From: JAFGMR01 sp964632755
GTDB taxonomy: Archaea > Halobacteriota > Methanosarcinia > Methanotrichales > Methanotrichaceae
Assembly (NCBI GenBank): GCA_964632755.1
Contig: CAZWDT010000058.1
Span: 1-15,507, forward strand
Direction of reading: 5' to 3'
DNA: 15,507 nt
The notes under the pieces were generated by a model. That model was not told the DNA's origin. It saw nothing but the letters and a program-made list of their open reading frames with translations, and ran no database searches. This document shows positions 1 through 5,410 of the stretch, one piece after another. Numbering within the stretch: the first letter of the stretch is position 1; every line of letters starts with the position of its first letter. A program made the position numbers and the translations under genes.

Positions 1-454
1 CACGGTCTAACCTGCCTTTGAAAAGGCAGGGATGCAGCCTGCTCTTTCTCCTCAAGGCGACCGAGATCTCCTGGGCGGTCGTCCTCTGGGCCTCGAGCTC
101 TGCCTCCATCCCTGCTGCGAGGACCTCCTCTCGCCTGGACCGGTCCGGCTGCTCATTGACCTGGAAGGAGAGGAGATGGCCTCGATTGGCAAGCGTCAGG
201 AAGAGGGACCTCTCCTCCCCCTGGTAGGCGCTGGAGCGCTCGAGGGCGAGATCGAGATCCGGCCCTCCGGTGACCTTGTAGTAGTCGTCCGAGAGATAGC
301 CAGGGGGGTTGAGCTGGCCAAGCGCCTGCGGCAACGCCGCGCCGGCATGAACGAAGGCGATCAGGGCAAAGGCGATCAGCGAAAGGATAGAGCATGCGAA
401 GAGCGCCGAGACGGCCGGCAAATGCATTGCATCTGCGCGCAGTCGCCAATTCAC
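1..454 (-). CDS. Exported surface protein, N-terminal part (3' end outside window)
   Basis: This reading frame is open from GTG at 452-454 to the left edge, about 151 codons without a stop. The GTG overlaps the TGA of the phosphoesterase gene upstream (GTGA, 4 nt), with an AGGGG Shine-Dalgarno about 8 nt before it; this decides the start. The product begins MNWRLRADAMHLPAVS and has one hydrophobic stretch at about residues 15-38 (ALFACSILSLIAFALIAFVH), a signal peptide or anchor. It continues with LNPPGYLSDDYYKVTGGPD and a segment that looks like a beta-sandwich strand (LFLTLANRGHLLSFQV), then a charged helix rich in Glu. The pattern resembles archaeal COG1361-type S-layer or envelope proteins, from memory only. 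The last in-window codons lie in a hairpin (11-30), so the frame could be interrupted there. Function unknown; surface location is inferred. Confidence 0.6.
   Translation of the reverse strand, partial: MNWRLRADAMHLPAVSALFACSILSLIAFALIAFVHAGAALPQALGQLNPPGYLSDDYYKVTGGPDLDLALERSSAYQGEERSLFLTLANRGHLLSFQVNEQPDRSRREEVLAAGMEAELEAQRTTAQEISVALRRKSRLHPCLFKGRLDR
11..30. repeat. Perfect inverted repeat (hairpin) at the left edge
   Basis: CCTGCCTT (11-18) pairs with AAGGCAGG (23-30) around a four-base loop. It lies inside the frame of the exported protein. A hairpin this regular in coding sequence is unusual; it could be a dispersed palindromic repeat, the end of an insertion, or chance. Confidence 0.5.
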
Positions 455-1059
455 GACGCATCCCCTGCTATCTCTTCGAGCGTTCTTCCAGAGATCACCG
501 AGTCCTGATGCTCCGCGAGGGGATCTTTCGTTGGATCTGCCTCCTCCTCCTCGTCGGCTCTCTTTACGAGCAGCCATCTTTCCACCTTGCCCGTCCCCGT
601 CCTCGTGAGGGCAAAACCCCCACTAATTCGCCGCCCCTCCAAGCGAAAGGAGATATGGCCCATCTCCAGGGCACGCTTCATGGAGACCGGGCGGCCCTTT
701 CGCTCGGTCAAGTTCTCGTACATGCCCACGTCCCACACGATCACCGCGCCTGCCCCATACTCCCCTTCTGGAATCACACCTTCGAACTGGGCATAGGCAA
801 GCGGATGATCCTCAGTAGGCAAAGCTAGCCGCCTATCCTTGGAATTCATGGATGGGCCTTTTGGCACAGCCCATGACTTGAGGATTCCATCGACCTCCAG
901 CCTGAGATCGTAGTGGAGCGATCGCGAGCGATGCTTCTGGATGACGAAGATCTGGCCGCTTGCGATTAGATCGTCATCAGAGAGCTGGCCGCTCGGCTCA
1001 GGGGTGGCTGAGAAGTTCCTCATATCGCGATAGGCCTTGAGAGAGTCCTTCCTCAACAT
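451..1059 (-). CDS. Stand-alone LigD-type DNA 3'-phosphoesterase
   Basis: This is a 202-residue protein of the phosphoesterase (PE) module found at the N-terminus of bacterial LigD and as a free-standing protein in archaea. PE enzymes remove 3'-phosphates and 3'-terminal ribonucleotides so that DNA ends can be ligated. The core FVIQKHRSRSLHYDLRLEVD carries H43, H49, D51 and R53; EDHPLAYAQFEG carries H85; IPEGEYGAGAVIVWD carries Y101. These match the metal and phosphate ligands known for the family. The C-terminal strand RWLLVKRAD is also typical. An acidic tail follows. No ligase, primase or Ku gene is in the window. ATG at 1057-1059 is preceded by GGGAGGAG at 4-5 nt, and the stop overlaps the next gene's GTG, so both are probably translated from one mRNA. 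Family call is firm; in vivo role is inferred. Confidence 0.93.
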   Translation of the reverse strand: MLRKDSLKAYRDMRNFSATPEPSGQLSDDDLIASGQIFVIQKHRSRSLHYDLRLEVDGILKSWAVPKGPSMNSKDRRLALPTEDHPLAYAQFEGVIPEGEYGAGAVIVWDVGMYENLTERKGRPVSMKRALEMGHISFRLEGRRISGGFALTRTGTGKVERWLLVKRADEEEEADPTKDPLAEHQDSVISGRTLEEIAGDAS

Positions 1060-1107
1060 CTAGCTCCTCCCAAAAGATTGCACCGTAACTTATCCTCCCA
1101 TTCCCTG

Positions 1108-1118
1108 GTTATTTATCC
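1108..1118 (-). promoter_or_regulatory. TATA-like box for the phosphoesterase gene
   Basis: Read on the minus strand this is GGATAAATAAC, a good archaeal TATA-like box about 50 nt before ATG 1059. A start site about 25 nt downstream would leave a short leader holding the GGGAGGAG Shine-Dalgarno. Because AT-rich boxes read on both strands, it may also serve the divergent permease genes. Confidence 0.4.
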
Positions 1119-1159
1119 TTTCGTAGGGGGAAGGCCGGAGGGTTTAAACGAGATCGCAT

Positions 1160-1277
1160 CCGAGAGTGCCCAAACCTCTCGGGAGATCCTGACGGCCGGC
1201 CCCTGGATCGAGCTTGGAAAGCCTCGCTGCACACGAGGATTCGAGCCTCGATAAGGCCCGAGAGGCTGGGAGATCCT
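1160..1277 (+). promoter_or_regulatory. Structured leader before the permease genes
   Basis: CCGAGAG (1160-1166) pairs with CTCTCGG (1176-1182). Further on, CCTCG/CGAGG and GCCTC/GAGGC pairs can form shorter stems. The ten bases GGGAGATCCT at 1181-1190 recur exactly at 1268-1277, where they form the Shine-Dalgarno region in front of the TTG start. The second copy may compete for the ribosome or for pairing. This could be a regulated leader or incidental GC-rich pairing; no known riboswitch class was recognised. Confidence 0.3.
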
Positions 1278-2438
1278 TTGTTCGAGACTGCAATAGCCCT
1301 CAAGCATATCAAGAGCAGGAGGAGGCAGACGGCCCTCTCGATGGGCGCGATAGGGCTAGCTGTCGCGATCATAATCGTCCTTCGCTCGCTGATGAACGGG
1401 AGCCTCGACACCTTCTTTAGCATATTCTTCGAGCTTGCCCCCCACGTCCTGGTGACCCCAAAGGACGGGGAGGAATGCATCTACCTCTATCAGACATTGA
1501 TAGAGAACATCTGGGCGATCCCGGGGGTCGTTGCGGTGTCGCCCGCGCTCAGCGGCTCGGCAAGCCTCTCTCACGAGGACAAGGTGGAGAACGTCGCCCT
1601 TACTGGAATCGTCCCATCCGAGATGAACAAGGTGACCAGGATCGGGGATCGCTACATGGTCTTGGGCGCTCTCGACTCCGTCCTCGCAGGCCGAAAGGTG
1701 GTATTAGGAACTACCACGGCGGAGAAGCTGGAGGTGAAGCTCGGCGACTCGGTGAAGGCGAGCTATCCCGATTCCGAGCCGATGAACCTGGTGATCGGCG
1801 GCATATTCGACACAGGCGTGGAGGAGTGGGACGAGTCCGCCTTCGTCTCCCTCGATACGGGAAGGGCATTTCTAGGAGAGGGAGATGTCGTAACGTACAT
1901 AGATATCCACCTGGAAGATCCTGAGGAGTCAGATATAGTCGCGGATAGGATATCTGCCTGGGGCTATAAGGCCGAGAGCTGGCGGGACCTCTTCCCCGAG
2001 TTCGAGAGGACCGTCGAGATCGAGTCGCTATCGAACGACCTCATACTCATGCTAGTCTTGTTGATCGCCTCATTCGGCATAGCAAACGTGATGAACATGC
2101 TCGTGCTCGAGAAGACGAGGGAGATTGGGATGTTAATGGCGATGGGGGCGAATCCCGCCATGATCAGAAGGCTCTTTCTAATCGAGAGCGGCATCCTCGG
2201 GCTGATCGGCGGGATCTCCGGAAGCCTCTTTGGCTATGTCGTCTCTGCCTACTTCCACAGCCTGCATGTAACGGTCACTGCTGCAACAGCACCTCAACCG
2301 ATCACGCTCAAGTTCCTCGTATCCCCCGTCGACATGGTGGCATTTCCCATCCTTGCGCTCATCCTGGCCATGCTCGCCGGCGTCTACCCGGCCCATAAGG
2401 CATCGAAACTCGATCCCGTCGTCGCATTGAAGGGGTGA
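1278..2438 (+). CDS. FtsX/LolE-type ABC transporter permease, first copy
   Basis: A 386-residue integral membrane protein of the FtsX/MacB/LolCE permease family. The order is one helix near residues 20-38, a large extracellular domain to about residue 245 (APHVLVTPKDGEECIYLY early in it), then three helices at about 250-275, 298-325 and 352-373. Family signatures are EKTREIGMLMAMGA and the C-terminal AGVYPAHKASKLDPVVALKG. Such permeases work with a separate LolD/MacB-type ATPase, which is not adjacent, so it must be encoded elsewhere. The start is TTG 1278: GGAG lies 5 nt upstream and the N-terminus (MFETAIALKHIKSRRRQTAL) fits the family, while the next ATG would cut into the first helix. Substrate unknown; such systems move lipoproteins, lipids or peptides or act mechanically at the envelope. 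It overlaps its paralogue by 4 nt. Confidence 0.9.
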   Translation: MFETAIALKHIKSRRRQTALSMGAIGLAVAIIIVLRSLMNGSLDTFFSIFFELAPHVLVTPKDGEECIYLYQTLIENIWAIPGVVAVSPALSGSASLSHEDKVENVALTGIVPSEMNKVTRIGDRYMVLGALDSVLAGRKVVLGTTTAEKLEVKLGDSVKASYPDSEPMNLVIGGIFDTGVEEWDESAFVSLDTGRAFLGEGDVVTYIDIHLEDPEESDIVADRISAWGYKAESWRDLFPEFERTVEIESLSNDLILMLVLLIASFGIANVMNMLVLEKTREIGMLMAMGANPAMIRRLFLIESGILGLIGGISGSLFGYVVSAYFHSLHVTVTAATAPQPITLKFLVSPVDMVAFPILALILAMLAGVYPAHKASKLDPVVALKG

Positions 2439-3601
2439 GCCTCGGCTTGTACGAGTTGGCTGTGGCAAAGAGGCATTTAATGGCCAATCCCCGCCAGGTA
2501 CTGTTCACGGTGCTCTCGGTCTCCCTGGCAGTCGCGGTGATCGTAGTCCTCATTGGCCTTACCGCTGGCTACCGGCAGAACCTCATAGATAGCACGATCG
2601 AGAACGCGCCCCACATCGTCGTCGGCCCAAAGGAGGACGAGGACTACATCTACCTCTACAGGACCGTCTCAGATATCATCCTTGGCTACCCTCAGGTGGT
2701 GGCAGTGTCTCCCAGGCTGATGGGAAAAGCCGCGGCCAAGTACAAGGACAACGTCGAGGGGGTGATCTTCATCGGGGCAGATCCCCTCCAGGAGGACCGC
2801 CTGCTCAACGTCCAGGATGACCTGATCTGGGGAGACTACCTCGACCTCCGGTTTAAGAGGCATGCCGCAGTCGTCGGCTCGAAGCTCGCTGATGAGCTCG
2901 AGCTGAAGCGCGGGGAGAACTTCCGGCTGATTCGGCAGGATGTAACGGTCACCGTAAAGGCTGTGGGGATCATAAAGACGGGGACCGGCCTCGATGGAAG
3001 CCTCGTCTACCTGCCCCTCGAGACCGCCCAAGATCTCCTCGGAGAGGGAGACGTGATATCGGAGGTGGGTGTGAGGCTCGATGACATCTTCATCGCGCCG
3101 GAGGTCGCAGCTCAAGTGGGAGCGAGGACCAACTACGAGGCCAAGAGCTGGCAAGAGAAGAACAGGGACATCCTGGAGCAGCTAGACTCACAGCAGATAT
3201 ACTCGGTTGCGTTCTATCTCCTCGTATTCATAATCGCAGGTTTTGGAATCGCAAACACCATGATCATGATCATCAGCAGGCGGACGAAGGAGATCGGCAT
3301 CATGATGGCGATGGGCGCCAATCGACGATCCATTATGAAGATCTTCATACTGGAGAGCGCGTTGCTTGGGCCGCCGTCTGCTCTCTTGGGGGCCGTCCTC
3401 TCCCTGATCGCTGCGCGGCTTATCGGATCGATCGAGGTTCCAAGCGAAGTATACATAGCATCGCACATGAGCGTCTTGCTCGACCTGGAGAGCTTCCTAT
3501 ACGTCTCTGCCTTCGCGCTGCTCGTAAACCTCCTAGCTGGCCTCTACCCGGCCTTCAAGGCGTCCAGGCTAGACCCAGTCGAAGCCATAGCGACCGAGTG
3601 A
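2435..3601 (+). CDS. FtsX/LolE-type ABC transporter permease, second copy
   Basis: A 388-residue permease with the same architecture as the preceding gene: first helix at about 25-43, extracellular domain with APHIVVGPKEDEDYIYLYRT, three C-terminal helices, and the signatures SRRTKEIGIMMAMGA and AGLYPAFKASRLDPVEAI. Shared motifs along the whole length (APH-V-PK, YIYLY, VVAVSP, LGEGDV, ESWR or KSWQ, GFGIANTM) show that the two genes arose by tandem duplication. The start is GTG 2435 inside the TGA of the first gene (GTGA), typical of translational coupling. The pair probably forms a heterodimer, as LolC/LolE do; this is inference. The ATPase partner is missing from the neighbourhood. Confidence 0.9.
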   Translation: MSLGLYELAVAKRHLMANPRQVLFTVLSVSLAVAVIVVLIGLTAGYRQNLIDSTIENAPHIVVGPKEDEDYIYLYRTVSDIILGYPQVVAVSPRLMGKAAAKYKDNVEGVIFIGADPLQEDRLLNVQDDLIWGDYLDLRFKRHAAVVGSKLADELELKRGENFRLIRQDVTVTVKAVGIIKTGTGLDGSLVYLPLETAQDLLGEGDVISEVGVRLDDIFIAPEVAAQVGARTNYEAKSWQEKNRDILEQLDSQQIYSVAFYLLVFIIAGFGIANTMIMIISRRTKEIGIMMAMGANRRSIMKIFILESALLGPPSALLGAVLSLIAARLIGSIEVPSEVYIASHMSVLLDLESFLYVSAFALLVNLLAGLYPAFKASRLDPVEAIATE

Positions 3602-3854
3602 TATTGGCAGTGTATTCCAAAGGCCGGCGATGGGAAGCAACTCGCATCAGATGGGTGCGGCCACTATCTGAGTCCATGTGGATATCCTCGTATTTCCAGT
3701 ATGATGGGCATCATCTCGCATCAGATGGATGTTGCAGTGGCCCGCGTCCTCGAGGTTGTGAATGCTGCGGTGCTAAGGATCTGCAGGGATAGGCCGAAGC
3801 GGGCCTCGGTATGACAAGGCCTGAAAACCACCCTCAAGCCTGAAAAGAACAGCT
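3602..3854. other. Gene-poor stretch with a 14-bp direct repeat
   Basis: No convincing gene is present. CTCGCATCAGATGG occurs at 3641-3654 and again at 3715-3728. CCTGAAAA occurs twice near 3820-3848. A 37-codon ORF beginning MMGIISHQMDVAVARVL starts near 3701 but lacks a Shine-Dalgarno, so it is not called. The repeats may be protein-binding sites or remains of a decayed gene. Confidence 0.3.
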
Positions 3855-3873
3855 GGGGAGGATCCTCCTCCCC
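3855..3873. terminator. Hairpin between converging genes
   Basis: GGGGAGGA (3855-3862) and TCCTCCCC (3866-3873) form a perfect 8-bp stem with a 3-nt loop, just beyond the stop of the minus-strand gene and downstream of the permeases. The position suits a bidirectional terminator, but archaeal termination mostly uses T-runs, and only TTT follows on the plus strand. Confidence 0.4.
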
Positions 3874-3874
3874 T

Positions 3875-4846
3875 TTAGGGCACGTACTGGAACAAGGCCC
3901 CCCGTGTCGTCACTGCGTATAGATTTCCGCCGCCAGCGTAGATTTTATCGAGGTCCACCCCGAATCCGGAGGTTCGTATCTGCTCCCACTCGTCTGGAAC
4001 GCCGGTATAGCGCCAGATCTCCTTTCCGTCACTGGATAGGCCGTAGAGGACTGGGGTGCAGCCAACGTCGTTTGGAATCCCCCTCGGGAACGTCTGGTCC
4101 CGGGTGGGACAGTTGAACGTATCCACGGCGAACATCCTGCCTGGACTGCCCACGGCGACCCACTCCTCGGGACGTCCCGTGTACTTGTAGATGTCGTCGC
4201 CGCCGGAGACGGCGTAAAGGGCGTCATATCCTCCACCGTATAGCATCGAGGCTGCATCGCTAATCTTGCTCCACTGCTCCGGAACCCCGGAGTACTCCCA
4301 GACCTCCTGGCCGTCAGGGGCGATGCCATAGAGCTTCGCCGAGGAGATGACGTCCGGCGGCTGGCCGTACATGCCAACCCCGTAGCCTCCCCCGATCGAG
4401 AGGAACATGCTTCCCGGACCGCCCACCTTCCGCCAGCTGTTGGGCCCCAGGTACTCGTAGATATCCTTCGATTGTGGGTTGATGGAATAGAGCTTGGCTC
4501 CGCCGATAATGCCGTCCGATGCATCGCCTATCTGGTTCCATGAGTCGCCCGTCCCGGAGTAGGCGAATATGCTGTTCCCGTCAGGGGCGAGGCCATAAAG
4601 CCTGCCGCCGGCGGCGACGAAGTCTCTACCCGGCCCGCCTATGCGATCCCATCGCTCGGCGGATTGCCGGTAGATATAGATGTCTCCGGAGACGTCATTG
4701 GTTGCAAAGAGCCTCGTTGTGTTGCTCAGCTGGTTGTAGTTGACGACAACCGTTCCAACCGGGCCGTCCCAGATCTTATCCCAGCCGGCCTCTGCGTTCA
4801 AGGACAATAGGAGAATGCCTATTATCAAGAGAGATCGGGTTCTCAT
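3875..4846 (-). CDS. Secreted tectonin-like beta-propeller repeat protein
   Basis: A 323-residue protein with a clear signal peptide (MRTRSLLIIGILLLSLNAEA) and no other membrane helix, so probably secreted. The rest consists of about six blade-like repeats of roughly 45 residues. Each has LYGLAPDG or a variant, then an aromatic strand such as IFAYSG, VWEYSG, IYKYTG or IWRYTG, then a Trp strand (SWNQIG, QWSKIS, EWVAVG, EWEQIR) and a glycine-rich link. This resembles tectonin or PQQ/kelch-like propellers, which bind ligands or glycans. Two cysteines in the fifth block (NCPTRDQ and VGCTP) could form a disulphide. ATG 4846 has GGGTGG about 7 nt upstream. Stand-alone gene; ligand unknown. The propeller fold is inferred from repeat spacing. 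Confidence 0.75.
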   Translation of the reverse strand: MRTRSLLIIGILLLSLNAEAGWDKIWDGPVGTVVVNYNQLSNTTRLFATNDVSGDIYIYRQSAERWDRIGGPGRDFVAAGGRLYGLAPDGNSIFAYSGTGDSWNQIGDASDGIIGGAKLYSINPQSKDIYEYLGPNSWRKVGGPGSMFLSIGGGYGVGMYGQPPDVISSAKLYGIAPDGQEVWEYSGVPEQWSKISDAASMLYGGGYDALYAVSGGDDIYKYTGRPEEWVAVGSPGRMFAVDTFNCPTRDQTFPRGIPNDVGCTPVLYGLSSDGKEIWRYTGVPDEWEQIRTSGFGVDLDKIYAGGGNLYAVTTRGALFQYVP

Positions 4847-4861
4847 TCAGACCACCCGCAA

Positions 4862-4901
4862 ATTTATCATATATTATCATCCCCTTCTCATCTATTAAAG
4901 A
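4862..4901 (-). promoter_or_regulatory. AT-rich promoter region of the propeller gene
   Basis: On the minus strand CTTTAATAGA (about 4891-4900) lies about 50 nt before ATG 4846 and would give a start site near 4870 with a short leader. ATAATATATGATAAA (about 4862-4877) is a second TATA-like run that would instead give an almost leaderless mRNA. Which one is used cannot be decided from sequence. Confidence 0.35.
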
Positions 4902-4937
4902 TGTTGGCAGGGCCGCCAAAAAGCGTCCACGATTCCG

Positions 4938-4953
4938 ATCACTTTCGCCCCGC
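4938..4953. repeat. 16-bp element, copy 1 (copy 2 at 10343-10358)
   Basis: ATCACTTTCGCCCCGC is identical at 10343-10358. In both places GATC follows 5 nt later and a TATA-like run (TTATAT here, ATTTAT there) at the same distance, so the similarity extends beyond the exact match. It may be a shared promoter element. Read on the minus strand, both copies lie just downstream of the TATA-like run and upstream of minus-strand genes. Confidence 0.5.
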
Positions 4954-4985
4954 CCATTGATCCGGCTTATATCCCTGAGGGGGCG

Positions 4986-5117
4986 ATGGTCCAGGCTATG
5001 GAACTCGATCTCTCAAGGGCCGATTCCCCAAGGCTTGGCACGTTCGCACCCTTCGCGCTCTTTGCGCCCTTCGCACCCTTCAAAGTCGCAGAGACGACCT
5101 TCTCGGGGGGACTCTGA
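4986..5117 (+). CDS. Possible 43-residue leader ORF before the polymerase operon
   Basis: ATG 4986 is preceded by GAGGGGG at good spacing. The frame ends in a TGA that shares its A with the next gene's ATG (TGATG, 5115-5119), an arrangement seen in coupled genes. The peptide contains FAPFALFAPFAPF, encoded by four 9-bp tandem units. Against it, such CTTTGCG-like reiterations occur in non-coding prokaryotic DNA and readily create artificial ORFs. An internal ATG at 4998 lies about 28 nt after TTATAT (4967-4972), so a leaderless start is also possible. No known family recognised. Confidence 0.3.
   Translation: MVQAMELDLSRADSPRLGTFAPFALFAPFAPFKVAETTFSGGL
5046..5081 (+). repeat. Four 9-bp tandem units
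   Basis: The units are GCACCCTTC, GCGCTCTTT, GCGCCCTTC and GCACCCTTC, back to back. The 9-bp length keeps any reading frame open. It lies 35 nt upstream of the 97-residue gene, in its leader. Confidence 0.7.
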
Positions 5118-5410
5118 TGGGCCGGTCCGTCCAGAGCGTGAGGATGGGCGCAAAGGATGTGGCCGACCGCTGGCTGAAGGCCAGGCGCGCCATGAGGGTG
5201 GAGGACCAGGTCTATGCAACGCGGCTTGCCGAGATGGCGAAGAGGCATTCGAGCGAGGCCTTCTATGCGCTCGACGACCCGCTGGAGGCCGCGGTCTTCT
5301 CGGTCCTCATAGAGCTCTTGAAGGAGCGGGATCGGGAGGGAGGCGGGCCATGTGGATCTTCGACTCTGGCTACAACGACGCAGTCGAGCTCTGGTCGAAG
5401 ACGGGCGTAG
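5117..5410 (+). CDS. Small helical protein encoded with the PolB2-like polymerase
   Basis: A 97-residue protein. Residues about 10-70 look like a real soluble helical domain (DVADRWLKARRAMRVEDQV, then LAEMAKRHSSEAFYALDDPL and EAAVFSVLIELLKERD). The last 25 residues are low in complexity and overlap the start of the polymerase gene by 61 nt in another frame. ATG 5117 has a GGGGGG run 6 nt upstream; ATG 5144 is an alternative start without a good ribosome site. The tight overlap predicts co-translation with the polymerase, so the protein may be an accessory subunit or regulator; this is inference from position only. No family recognised. Confidence 0.65.
   Translation: MGRSVQSVRMGAKDVADRWLKARRAMRVEDQVYATRLAEMAKRHSSEAFYALDDPLEAAVFSVLIELLKERDREGGGPCGSSTLATTTQSSSGRRRA

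Noticed and set aside
32..508. A 158-codon plus-strand ORF at the left edge
   Set aside because: The minus-strand frame from GTG 454 has a signal peptide, a ribosome site and a stop-start overlap with the phosphoesterase gene.
3598..3792. A 64-codon plus-strand ORF overlapping the permease stop by GTGA
   Set aside because: Composition is rich in Arg, Trp and Cys with no domain-like pattern, and it crosses the direct repeats; the overlap alone is weak evidence.
4957..5349. A 131-residue N-terminal extension of the polymerase
   Set aside because: It is low in complexity, runs in a different frame over the small gene, and a strong ribosome site (GGGAGGGAGG) precedes ATG 5350, where polymerase-like sequence begins.
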